A stretch of 7,062 bases of DNA from Janthinobacterium sp. (GTDB taxonomy: Bacteria > Pseudomonadota > Gammaproteobacteria > Burkholderiales > Burkholderiaceae_D): contig DMYQ01000096.1 in assembly GCA_003482555.1 (NCBI GenBank), forward strand, positions 1 through 7,062, in the 5' to 3' direction. Below the pieces are notes generated by a model. It searched no databases. It was not told the DNA's origin and was given only the letters and a program-made list of their open reading frames with translations. This document shows positions 1-5,956 of this stretch, piece by piece (position 1 is the first letter of the stretch; each line of letters starts with the position of its first letter). Made by a program: the position numbers and the translations under genes.

Positions 1-23
1 GATGGCTGGATGTTAAACCCCGG

Positions 24-995
24 CTAGGTAATTTCCGGGCCGGCCGGCGCGCTGGAAAAGTGCGCGTACAGCGCGTCGAGCACGGCGCCCATGGTGTCCA
101 GAAGCTGGTCGTCGTCGCCTTGCTGGCGGGCGCCGGCCAACATGGCCTCGAAGCCGGCCGCCTCCGCGACGAAGGCGCCGCCGACATCGAGCGTATGCAC
201 CATCGCTCCCAGCCGCATCAAGCCGCGATCGTGCTCCAGCGCGAAGCATGCCAGCAGCACTTCGAACGTGACGCGATCGCCGATGTGGGTAAAGTTCGCC
301 CCGTCGAAATCGAAGCCGAGCGCCTCTGGCGGGCAATCGGAGGGCGTGTCGAGCCACAGGAAACGCGCCTGTGGATCGATATGGCGGCGTATCAGCCAGG
401 CGCAGGCCACGCGATCGACCCACAGGCGGCGCCGTGTGGCCCACGTCCGATTCTGGTACTGCGCAGTATCACGCTGCGCAATGGCGGCCGTGAGCGCGCG
501 TGGCTCGCCGGGAGAAAGCAGCGCTTCGGCCGCGTTGACGAATTCCAGCCAGCCCGCCTCGGCGGCGGCGCCGGCCTGGTTCGGGAAATAGTCGATCGCG
601 CAGACCGCCTCGTACTCGCGGCGCGCTTTGCGCAGCGCGCGGTTGATGTCCTGGGGAGTCTGGCCCGCCAATGAGCGATGCGCCGCCGACAGCGTCTTGA
701 CGAAATCGCTCCAAGCCCCGCAGCGGTCGAACAAGACACGAAATGCCTCGCCCTCGCTGGCCGATTGGGCATGCACGGTCAACAACCAGGCGCTGCCGCC
801 TTCGCGGATGGTTTCCGCCGCCAAGTCCGCTAGCTGGCGCTGCGGTGCTTCGTACTTGGGTAGCAGGTAGGCGCCATCGCGCAAGGCCCCGCAGCCCAGG
901 TTTTTCAAGGCGCGCCAGATGCGCATGCGCGCCGTGGCGCTATCGGAGGGCAAACTGACGATCAGCAGCAACCAGGTGGGCGTAAGGGTAGGCAT
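24..995 (-). CDS. chrB: ChrB-family chromate resistance protein
   Basis: 323-residue cytoplasmic protein with both halves of the ChrB family. The N-terminal domain (about residues 6-165) opens with WLLLIVSLPSDSATARMRIW and contains ALRDGAYLLP at 37-46. The C-terminal ChrB domain (about 184-312) carries WATRRRLWVDRVACAWLIRR at 185-204, then DPQARFLWL, GFDFDGANFTHIGDRVTFEVLL and a late MVHTLDVGG segment. In characterised chromate operons ChrB is a chromate-responsive regulator or accessory factor for the ChrA efflux pump. The length is normal for the family. I chose the ATG at 995 because family homology begins at once; an in-frame start at 1052 would add 19 unrelated residues. No strong Shine-Dalgarno is visible. 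The gene ends 23 bases from the window edge, so a downstream chrA cannot be excluded. It is divergent from the DMT permease, with 172 bases between the starts. Confidence 0.9.
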   Translation of the reverse strand: MPTLTPTWLLLIVSLPSDSATARMRIWRALKNLGCGALRDGAYLLPKYEAPQRQLADLAAETIREGGSAWLLTVHAQSASEGEAFRVLFDRCGAWSDFVKTLSAAHRSLAGQTPQDINRALRKARREYEAVCAIDYFPNQAGAAAEAGWLEFVNAAEALLSPGEPRALTAAIAQRDTAQYQNRTWATRRRLWVDRVACAWLIRRHIDPQARFLWLDTPSDCPPEALGFDFDGANFTHIGDRVTFEVLLACFALEHDRGLMRLGAMVHTLDVGGAFVAEAAGFEAMLAGARQQGDDDQLLDTMGAVLDALYAHFSSAPAGPEIT

Positions 996-1004
996 GGATA
1001 GAAG

Positions 1005-1037
1005 ATTATCATATGTCTGTATCTTTACAAAATTTGT
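1005..1037 (-). promoter_or_regulatory. Possible chrB promoter and operator
   Basis: Read on the minus strand, the AT-rich stretch just before chrB has TATGATAAT at 1013-1005, which resembles a -10 element. An odd palindrome, ACAAAATTTGT, lies 14 bases upstream at 1027-1037. No good -35 is seen at 16-18 bases. A -10 at this place would give a very short leader, consistent with the missing Shine-Dalgarno. That the palindrome is a ChrB or other regulator site is a guess from position alone. Confidence 0.25.
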
Positions 1038-1127
1038 CGTGCACGCAATCAAATATTGAAATAGCCATTTCTCGGCATGCGCGGTAAACTACGCGCTCAA
1101 TCCCTTCACTCCTCCCCTGAGTTATCC

Positions 1128-1175
1128 ATGAAATCTCATTCGCTACGCGCGCCCCGAGAGTGGCGTGATGCATAA
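1128..1175 (+). other. 15-codon leader ORF overlapping the DMT start
   Basis: An ATG at 1128 opens a 15-codon frame (MKSHSLRAPREWRDA) whose TAA at 1173-1175 overlaps the permease start at 1168. Such an overlap could couple translation of the two frames. It has no convincing ribosome binding site and no recognisable leader-peptide signature, so it may be chance. Confidence 0.15.
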
Positions 1176-2220
1176 GGGCGTCGTCTATGCTTTGCTGGCC
1201 GCCGCCCTGTTCGGGGCCAGCACCCCCTTTGCCAAGCCTCTGCTCGGTCAGGTGGAACCCGTCATGTTGGCGGGCTTGCTTTACCTCGGTAGCGGGCTGG
1301 GCCTGTCATTCTTCTATGGCGTGCGCGCGCTTTCCCTGCGTGCGCGACAGGATGAGACTGCCGGGCTGGTGGGCGCGGACTTGCCCTGGCTGGGCGGCGC
1401 GATCGCCGCCGGCGGCATCGCCGGCCCGGTGCTGCTGATGATAGGCTTGAGCGTGACGTCCGCCTCCTCGGCATCGCTGCTGTTGAACATGGAAGGGGTG
1501 CTTACGTCGATGCTGGCGTGGTTTGTTTTCAAGGAAAACTTCGATCGGCGCATCTTCATGGGCATGCTGCTGATCGTCGCGGCCGGAATATTGCTCTCCT
1601 GGGAACAGATACCGAGCTTGGGCGTACCGTGGGGGGCACTGGCGGTCATCGGCGCTTGCCTGTGCTGGGGCATCGACAACAATTTGACGCGCAAAGTCTC
1701 CGCCAGTGACGCGGTGCAAATCGCCGCCGTCAAGGGACTGGTGGCCGGATCGGTCAACCTGGCGATCGCACTCGCCCTCGGTTTGCACCTGCCCGCGCTG
1801 CCGACGCTCGCAACTGCCGGCCTGCTCGGCCTGTGCGGTTATGGCTTGAGTCTGGTGATGTTCGTTCTGGCCTTGCGTGAGCTCGGCACCGCGCGCACGG
1901 GCGCGTATTTTTCAGCGGCGCCGTTCGTTGGAGCGGCGATCTCGTTGCTCTTGCTGGGCGAACAGCCTGGCCCCGTGTTTTGGATCGCGGCTGCGATGAT
2001 GGGGGCGGGAATCTGGCTGCACCTGAGCGAAACGCACGAGCATGACCACGACCACGAGAGCATGGCGCACACGCACGCGCACAGCCACGACGCCCATCAC
2101 GAGCATGTCCATGAACTCGAATGGGACGGTAGCGAGCCGCACGTCCATCAGCACCAGCACCGGCCGATGAAGCATGCGCACAAACACTATCCAGACATTC
2201 ATCATCGCCATGGGCATTGA
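1168..2220 (+). CDS. EamA/DMT permease with histidine-rich cytoplasmic tail
   Basis: 350-residue inner-membrane protein of the drug/metabolite transporter superfamily. It has two EamA repeats, about ten hydrophobic helices over residues 4-286. The first helix (YALLAAALFGASTPFAKPLL) is typical, as are the GLSVTSASSASLLLNMEGVLTSMLAW segment (93-118) and the second repeat's RELGTARTGAYFSAAPFVGA (237-256). Residues 285-350 form a soluble tail with 24 histidines, ending YPDIHHRHGH; this suggests binding of a transition metal. I place the start at ATG 1168, 7 bases after GAGAG (1156-1160); a GTG at 1165 is possible and would add one residue. Substrate is unknown. DMT members export amino acids and other small molecules, so the tail need not mean the substrate is a metal. 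Divergent from chrB, which suggests a metal-stress context. Confidence 0.88.
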   Translation: MHKGVVYALLAAALFGASTPFAKPLLGQVEPVMLAGLLYLGSGLGLSFFYGVRALSLRARQDETAGLVGADLPWLGGAIAAGGIAGPVLLMIGLSVTSASSASLLLNMEGVLTSMLAWFVFKENFDRRIFMGMLLIVAAGILLSWEQIPSLGVPWGALAVIGACLCWGIDNNLTRKVSASDAVQIAAVKGLVAGSVNLAIALALGLHLPALPTLATAGLLGLCGYGLSLVMFVLALRELGTARTGAYFSAAPFVGAAISLLLLGEQPGPVFWIAAAMMGAGIWLHLSETHEHDHDHESMAHTHAHSHDAHHEHVHELEWDGSEPHVHQHQHRPMKHAHKHYPDIHHRHGH

Positions 2221-2276
2221 ACGGTGACGATGAAGTTGCGTTGATGGAGATGAGAAAACGTGAATACGGCTGCCAT

Positions 2277-2317
2277 TGGCCGGCGGCCGACTTTTGAACA
2301 CTGTCCGCCGCGGGCCA
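2277..2317. terminator. Weak hairpin between convergent genes
   Basis: TGGCCGGCGG (2277-2286) can pair with CCGCC (2305-2309) and GGCCA (2313-2317) across a 3-base bulge, in the gap between the convergent DMT and GNAT genes. No T-tract follows on either strand, so it is not a textbook intrinsic terminator. The position between converging genes is the main support. Confidence 0.25.
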
Positions 2318-2368
2318 AAGTGTCCATCATCCATATTGAAAATACGGCCTCCCGTTCGACTTCAGGGC

Positions 2369-2833
2369 TTAAAACGCGTTGTCATTTGGACGAATGTAGT
2401 AATTGTCGAAGTTCCCTTCCTCGATCAATTTAAATCCGTGGCGCGCATAGAAACGGTTTGAGTCGCTTTCACGCAGGGCGCCGACCCGAACAGGCAGACC
2501 AAGCGTGTTTGCCTCGTCGATGATACGGGCAAGAACAAAGGCGCCGATGCCCTTGCCTTGACTGTTCGGGTGGATGTAGAGGTGGTCGAGAAGCAAGACA
2601 TTTGGCTGCTGTTTGAGCACCACGAAGCCGACTCGCCTCCCCTCTATTTCGATGTGGCGCGTGTCCTCCGGCGCGAAGCCGGCCAGGAACCTTTCTCGCG
2701 CCCGAGTCGGATCGAATCTCCCGACCCGCATCAGGCTTTCCCGCATGGCCTCGATACGAAGTGCGACCAGCTCATCCGCGTCGCCCTCCCGCGCCCGCGT
2801 GAGCGATACGAATGGTCTTTGCAATAGCGTCAC
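2369..2833 (-). CDS. GNAT-family N-acetyltransferase
   Basis: 154-residue cytoplasmic enzyme expected to transfer an acetyl group from acetyl-CoA to an amine. Residues 83-105 hold the acetyl-CoA-binding motif A: strand DHLYIHP, then QGKGIG (92-97) matching Q/R-x-x-G-x-G/A, then helix FVLARIIDEA. Motif B follows at 123-135 (SDSNRFYARHGFK), the usual N-x-x-x-x-F-Y-x-x-x-G-F pattern. The N-terminal part (LTRAREGDADELVALR) is a normal first strand and helix. The start is GTG at 2833, supported by GAAGGA 8 bases upstream on the minus strand; no ATG fits as well. Length is usual for the family. It is convergent with the DMT gene and divergent from the Met-rich gene, so it stands alone. The acceptor substrate cannot be told from sequence. 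Confidence 0.88.
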   Translation of the reverse strand: MTLLQRPFVSLTRAREGDADELVALRIEAMRESLMRVGRFDPTRARERFLAGFAPEDTRHIEIEGRRVGFVVLKQQPNVLLLDHLYIHPNSQGKGIGAFVLARIIDEANTLGLPVRVGALRESDSNRFYARHGFKLIEEGNFDNYYIRPNDNAF

Positions 2834-3012
2834 AAGCAGAATCCTTCACATTAAAAGTGTTCCTTCAAACCAGGGCTTCCGACCGATGGACTACCCTTGA
2901 CGATAACGGCAATTGCTTCGCTTCTGGGCGCTTGCCGTCCATTCTACCCGACGGGGAACTGGCGGGCTTGTCACAGGGGCAAGCGGACAATAGTGCGGTC
3001 GCGGGAAAAGTT
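2834..3012. other. Intergenic region with inverted repeats
   Basis: This spacer separates the divergent GNAT and Met-rich genes. It holds ACGGCAA (2906-2912) paired with TTGCCGT (2932-2938), the 8-base palindrome GCAATTGC (2909-2916), and GCTTG/CAAGC (2966-2970 and 2980-2984). No clear sigma-70 promoter for the GNAT gene was found. A plus-strand frame is open from 2812 to 3051, but it has no ribosome binding site and resembles no family I recognise. Confidence 0.3.
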
Positions 3013-3061
3013 TTGATGTGGATCAATCAAATTCAGCGTACAAGTCCGTAATATGCGTCGT
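3013..3061 (+). promoter_or_regulatory. Class II FNR/ANR promoter for the Met-rich gene
   Basis: TTGATGTGGATCAA at 3013-3026 matches the FNR/ANR consensus TTGAT-N4-ATCAA at all ten defined positions. Its centre is 3019.5. A class II promoter, with the site centred at -41.5, predicts a start near 3061 and a -10 hexamer at 3049-3054; exactly there the sequence reads TAATAT (4 of 6 matches to TATAAT). No -35 is needed in this class. The predicted leader is about 53 bases and ends in GGAG before ATG 3114. The arrangement predicts activation when oxygen is low. The match and geometry are seen; binding is inferred. Confidence 0.75.
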
Positions 3062-3113
3062 GTCGCTGTGGCGCCTTCCGCTGCGGCCCGTTTGCTATTG
3101 CCTGGAGAAACAC

Positions 3114-3542
3114 ATGAAATCGATCCATTGCCTGCCCCTTGCCCTTGCCCTCATGATGGCGCCCTGCCTGGGGTTCGCGGCCGATCCGGCCCAGCACAAC
3201 GAGCACCATCCCGAGGCCCAGGCCGCCAGGAAGGCGCCGGCCAAGGCGTCCGAACAAGCCGCAAAAATGGAGGCGCAGATAAAAACCATGCGCGAAATGC
3301 ACGAGAAAATGATGCGCGCGAAAACGCCGGAAGAACGCAAGGCCCTGATGTCCGAGCATATGAAAACCATGCACGACGGCATGTCGACGATGAACGGCAT
3401 GATGGGCATGGACGCTGCCGGCGCGAAGGCCATGTCGCCGCAAGCCATGCAAAAACAGATGGAGATGATGCAAATGATGATGCAAATGATGATGGATCGG
3501 ATGGATCGGATGGATCCCGCATCGGCGGCATCGGCCAATTAA
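3114..3542 (+). CDS. Small exported methionine-rich protein, probably metal binding
   Basis: 142 residues. A signal peptide covers residues 1-22 (basic start MKSIH, hydrophobic LPLALALMMAPCLG, cleavage near GFA/A), so the mature protein should be periplasmic. After a short His/Ala-rich linker (HNEHHPEAQAARK) comes a charged, Met-rich helix (50-99) containing KTMREMHEKMMRAKTPEERK, then a second Met/Gln-rich helix (105-133). The mature part, about 120 residues, has 26 methionines, many as MxxM, MM or MMM, plus several histidines; it has no cysteine. This composition fits soft-metal ligands such as Cu(I) or Ag(I). Similar small Met-rich proteins occur near copper genes in Burkholderiales, from memory. 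ATG 3114 has GGAG 6 bases upstream; earlier in-frame starts would add unrelated residues before the signal peptide. It follows an FNR-type promoter. Function is inferred from composition. Confidence 0.8.
   Translation: MKSIHCLPLALALMMAPCLGFAADPAQHNEHHPEAQAARKAPAKASEQAAKMEAQIKTMREMHEKMMRAKTPEERKALMSEHMKTMHDGMSTMNGMMGMDAAGAKAMSPQAMQKQMEMMQMMMQMMMDRMDRMDPASAASAN
3465..3512 (+). repeat. In-gene 9-base repeats encoding Met-rich units
   Basis: ATGATGCAA occurs at 3465-3473 and 3477-3485, and GATCGGATG occurs twice in tandem at 3495-3512. All are in frame and encode MMQ and DRM units at the C-terminal end of the Met-rich protein. Copy number could change by slippage in steps of three codons without breaking the frame. 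Confidence 0.6.
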
Positions 3543-3610
3543 GTTCCGCCTTTCCATCCGGGCGCGGCATGGCGCTGCGGATCGGCGGCGCGGGGCATGG
3601 TGCCGCTTGG

Positions 3611-3657
3611 GCGCGCGCCTTGTCACGCGCGCAACCTTGCCTGGCGAAAAACAGGCA
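3611..3657. terminator. Two hairpins between convergent Met-rich and TPM genes
   Basis: GCGCGCG (3611-3617) pairs with CGCGCGC (3626-3632) around an 8-base loop. TGCCTG (3638-3643) pairs with CAGGCA (3652-3657) around a loop of GCGAAAAA. They lie between the stop of the plus-strand gene at 3542 and the last minus-strand stop at 3672. Neither is followed by a proper T-tract. They could act as a bidirectional transcription end or protect mRNA ends. Confidence 0.35.
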
Positions 3658-3671
3658 TCGACACCAAAGTC

Positions 3672-4169
3672 CTACAACAGCGTGACCTCGTTTGGCAACT
3701 CATCCGGACTCGGACCGTCGATCGGCATATGCCGGCGCAGCTCGCCCGCCACGCCCGCGATGCCGGATAAAGCGCCCGCTTCAAACTCGCCGCTCGCGAA
3801 TGCCTTTTGCATTGCGCCCGCAATGCAATCCCAGCTGGCCTGGCCCGCCCGCGCGTGAATGCCGCGGTCGGCGATGATTTCGATTGCGCGATCGGCGAAC
3901 AGCACATAGATCAGCACACCGCTATTGTCCGGCGTGTCCCACACCCTCAGCTTACAGAACAGTTCCAGCGCGCGTGCGCGCGGCGTCATCGCCCGCATCA
4001 GTTGCGCCGGTTCCAGAACGGCCTCGATCACGAACCGGATTTCGCCCCGGTGGCACGCTTCGGCGCGCTCGATGGCCGCCCTGATCGCGTCCATGCACGT
4101 CGCCGGGAAGGCCCGCTTGACGCCGCGCCGGGTCGTGAACAAATGTCGGGCAAGGCGTGCCGTATCCAT
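3672..4169 (-). CDS. Short TPM-domain protein, third gene of LemA operon
   Basis: 165 residues with a TPM domain (formerly DUF477) over about 25-150. Visible pieces are the first helix ending HRGEIRFVIEAVL (40-52), the core NSGVLIYVLFADRAIEIIADRGIHAR (82-107) and the final helix GQASWDCIAGAMQKAFASGEF (109-129). There is no signal peptide or membrane helix, unlike the preceding TPM protein, so it may sit at the cytoplasmic face or be soluble. TPM domains bind divalent metal in some members; the role of this short form is unknown. ATG 4169 is preceded by GGAAGGTGG, which overlaps the end of the upstream gene, and lies 2 bases after that gene's TAG, so translation is probably coupled. An in-frame GTG at 4178 would fall inside the upstream gene and within the Shine-Dalgarno region. 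Confidence 0.88.
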   Translation of the reverse strand: MDTARLARHLFTTRRGVKRAFPATCMDAIRAAIERAEACHRGEIRFVIEAVLEPAQLMRAMTPRARALELFCKLRVWDTPDNSGVLIYVLFADRAIEIIADRGIHARAGQASWDCIAGAMQKAFASGEFEAGALSGIAGVAGELRRHMPIDGPSPDELPNEVTLL

Positions 4170-4171
4170 GG

Positions 4172-5005
4172 CTACCACCTTCCCGATGCGCCGCCGCCGC
4201 CGAAGCCGCCGCCACCGCCGCTCCAGCCACCCCCACCCCTGCGCCCATGTCCCATGAGTAATCCAGCCATTCCCATCCGTCCAGCGCCCGTCAAGGTAAA
4301 CAAAAAGCCGAAAAAGCCAGCCAGTATGCCGAAAAACGCCGCGCCGGCGATGAGCCAGGCCGCCACCCCGATCACGCCACCGGTCACCGCCGCGCCGGCC
4401 ACGCGCCCCAAGGCCGCGCGCAGAATCCCGCCGAGGACGACAGCCATGACCAGCGCAACGGGCAATAATTGCCGGAGACCGAGCTCATCCTCGCCCCGCC
4501 CCGTTGGCGAAGCTGGCGGCAGCGGCTCGCCTTCGATGACCGTCATCAGCTTGTCGACGCCGGCGGCGATGCCGCCATAAAAATCGTCCTGTTGAAAGCG
4601 GGGAACGATGATTTCATCGATGATGCGCTTGCTAATGGCGTCGTTGAGCGCGCCTTCCAGTCCATACCCGACTTCCACGCGCAGCGTCCGGTCATTCTTG
4701 GCCACCACCAGGATGGCGCCGTCATCGACCTTCTTGCGCCCGATTTTCCATTGCTCCGCCACCCGGATCGCGTACTGCTCGATCGCTTCGGGGCGCGTCG
4801 TCGGCACGATCAATACCGCGATCTGGCTCCCCTTGCGCGCTTCAAAGGCGCGCAGGGTCGATTCGAGCCGAGCCACCTGTTCCCCGCTGAGGGTCGCGCT
4901 GAGGTCGGTCACCGGCCGGACCAGCGGCGGGACTGCGATCTGCGCCCGCGCAAGACCGCACATTGCGCAAAGGAAAAGGGTCAAGGTCAACCACAGGCGC
5001 GCCAT
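4172..5005 (-). CDS. YgcG-like TPM-domain membrane protein
   Basis: 277 residues. A signal peptide spans 1-21 (hydrophobic WLTLTLFLCAMCGLARA, cleavage ARA/Q). The TPM domain covers about 30-155, beginning PVTDLSATLSGEQVARLE and including GSQIAVLIVPT, VDDGAILVVAKNDRTLRVEVGYGLEG and the closing DDFYGGIAAGVDKL. Hydrophobic segments at about 178-199 and 205-239 anchor it, and the C-terminus is glycine-rich (255-273, WSGGGGGFGGGG), the usual ending of YgcG-type proteins. The TPM domain should face the periplasm. The start is ATG 5005 with GTGAGG 5 bases before it; a longer frame to 5119 lies inside lemA and adds no homology. It begins 7 bases after the lemA stop. LemA/TPM pairs are conserved in many proteobacteria, but their function is not settled. 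Confidence 0.9.
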   Translation of the reverse strand: MARLWLTLTLFLCAMCGLARAQIAVPPLVRPVTDLSATLSGEQVARLESTLRAFEARKGSQIAVLIVPTTRPEAIEQYAIRVAEQWKIGRKKVDDGAILVVAKNDRTLRVEVGYGLEGALNDAISKRIIDEIIVPRFQQDDFYGGIAAGVDKLMTVIEGEPLPPASPTGRGEDELGLRQLLPVALVMAVVLGGILRAALGRVAGAAVTGGVIGVAAWLIAGAAFFGILAGFFGFLFTLTGAGRMGMAGLLMGHGRRGGGGWSGGGGGFGGGGASGRW

Positions 5006-5012
5006 GGCAGCC

Positions 5013-5621
5013 TCACTTTCCGGCGGATGGTTGCGGCGCCGCGTCGAAGCTGACGACGGGTGCTGTGGCCGCCGCCTTTTCATTTTCAATCGTGAAATTC
5101 GGCCTGACCCGGTAACCAAACGCCATCGCCGTCAGGTTGACGGGAAAGGAGCGCACCGTCACATTGTAATCCCGCACCGATTTGATATATCGGTTGCGGG
5201 CCACGGTGATGCGATTTTCAGTGCCTTCAAGCTGGGCCTGCAGATCGCGGAAGCCGGCGTCCGCCTTGAGCTGAGGATAATTTTCGCTCACGGCCAGCAA
5301 GCGCGATAGCGCTCCCGACAAGGCGCCCTGGGCCGCCTGGAATTGGGCGAACGCGGCGGGATCCTTGAGCACTTCCGGCGTCACCTGGATGGAGCCGGCC
5401 TGCGCGCGCGCCTGCGTCACCTGCGTCAGCACCTCCTTTTCATGGCCGGCATAGCCTTTGACCGTGTTGACCAGGTTCGGCACCAGATCGGCGCGGCGCT
5501 GATACTGGTTCACGACTTCGGACCAGCTTGCCTTGATCTCTTCATCGCTCGACTGCAATGTGTTGTAACCACATCCGCCCAGCGACAGCGACAGCAGTAA
5601 GGCACCTAGAATTTTGCGCAC
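5013..5621 (-). CDS. lemA: LemA-family lipoprotein
   Basis: 202 residues. The N-terminus is a lipoprotein signal peptide with lipobox LGGC (Cys17), so the mature protein is likely lipid-anchored and exported. The LemA helical domain follows, with YQRRADLVPNLVNTVKGYA (40-58), the QVTQARAQAGSI segment, SENYPQLKAD and NRITVARNRYIKSVRDYN (136-153), then the family's FPVNLTAMAFGYR turn. The C-terminal 20 residues are a loose Ala/Pro-rich tail. I chose GTG 5621, with AAGGGA 6 bases upstream; an ATG at 5699 would lie upstream of the predicted transcription start near 5695 and would bury the signal peptide. It is the first gene of a three-gene operon with two TPM proteins. LemA proteins are envelope proteins of poorly known role. 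Confidence 0.92.
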   Translation of the reverse strand: MRKILGALLLSLSLGGCGYNTLQSSDEEIKASWSEVVNQYQRRADLVPNLVNTVKGYAGHEKEVLTQVTQARAQAGSIQVTPEVLKDPAAFAQFQAAQGALSGALSRLLAVSENYPQLKADAGFRDLQAQLEGTENRITVARNRYIKSVRDYNVTVRSFPVNLTAMAFGYRVRPNFTIENEKAAATAPVVSFDAAPQPSAGK

Positions 5622-5694
5622 GATTCTTCCCTTTATTTGACGGTGCTGGCTTGAGTTTTCATTCTTCCACCCCGATGAGCAAACGAATGATTGG

Positions 5695-5744
5695 TGCACC
5701 GAGTGTAGCGAGTACGGGCAATTGCAAGCATTGATTCATGTCAA
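5695..5744 (-). promoter_or_regulatory. FNR-like class II promoter for the lemA operon
   Basis: On the minus strand TTGACATGAATCAA (5744-5731) matches nine of ten positions of TTGAT-N4-ATCAA. Its centre at 5737.5 predicts a class II start near 5696 and a -10 at 5708-5703. The sequence TACACT (4 of 6) is at 5707-5702, one base off ideal. The resulting leader of about 74 bases ends in AAGGGA before GTG 5621. To the right, only a poorer -10 and no plus-strand gene are seen, so leftward activity is favoured. Confidence 0.6.
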
Positions 5745-5956
5745 ATTTCCACGGAATGGCCCCGCCATGCATAAAATTGAACAACATCGCCATGCCGAAA
5801 TTGACGCTCAAGCCATCGCGCGCTCGAACCACGCCCGCATGATGGCGCGCGCGGGCGCGACTAAGCACGGCAGCCGCCGGACTTGTCGCCGCCACCGCCG
5901 CGGCACCAAACCCCATTGGCATGGCGACGGACTGGGCCGCGCTCCATGGCACACCG
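5745..5956. other. Gap without an assignable gene
   Basis: Between the FNR-like box and the stop of the methyltransferase-like gene no convincing gene is seen. A minus-strand frame runs from 5952 to 5659 (97 codons); it has an Ala-rich start, lacks a good ribosome binding site, would read through the lemA promoter, and matches no family I recognise. Plus-strand frames are short and Arg/His-rich, as expected of shadows. It may be remnant sequence. Confidence 0.4.

Noticed and set aside
13..444. Arg-rich minus-strand ORF of 143 codons
   Set aside because: It overlaps chrB in another frame, is rich in Arg, Ala and Gly as GC-rich shadow frames are, and has no family motif.
2240..2254. TTGATGGAGATGAG as another FNR box
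   Set aside because: Only 8 of 10 positions match, it lies just past the end of the permease gene, and no rightward gene follows.
2891..2916. Possible CueR/MerR-type copper operator (CTTGACGATAACGGC)
   Set aside because: It lacks the long symmetrical dyad and the 19-base -35/-10 spacing of MerR-family promoters.
2812..3051. Plus-strand ORF of 79 codons between GNAT and the Met-rich gene
   Set aside because: No ribosome binding site, overlaps the GNAT start, and runs through the FNR box and the -10 element.
3033..3626. His-rich minus-strand ORF opposite the Met-rich gene
   Set aside because: Its histidines come from antisense reading of ATG codons (CAT), so the apparent metal-binding composition is an artefact.
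3053..3685. Long plus-strand frame over the Met-rich gene
   Set aside because: It is a shadow of the Met-rich gene: low-complexity His/Asp/Arg sequence, no ribosome binding site, and the overlapping frame has a clear signal peptide and Shine-Dalgarno.
3807..4580. Plus-strand frame of 257 codons with proline runs
   Set aside because: The proline and arginine runs are the antisense of the TPM gene's glycine codons, and it crosses two well-supported genes.
5659..5952. Minus-strand 97-codon ORF between the ICMT-like gene and lemA
   Set aside because: No ribosome binding site, runs through the lemA promoter, and I could not match it to a family; a loose phasin-like impression was not strong enough.
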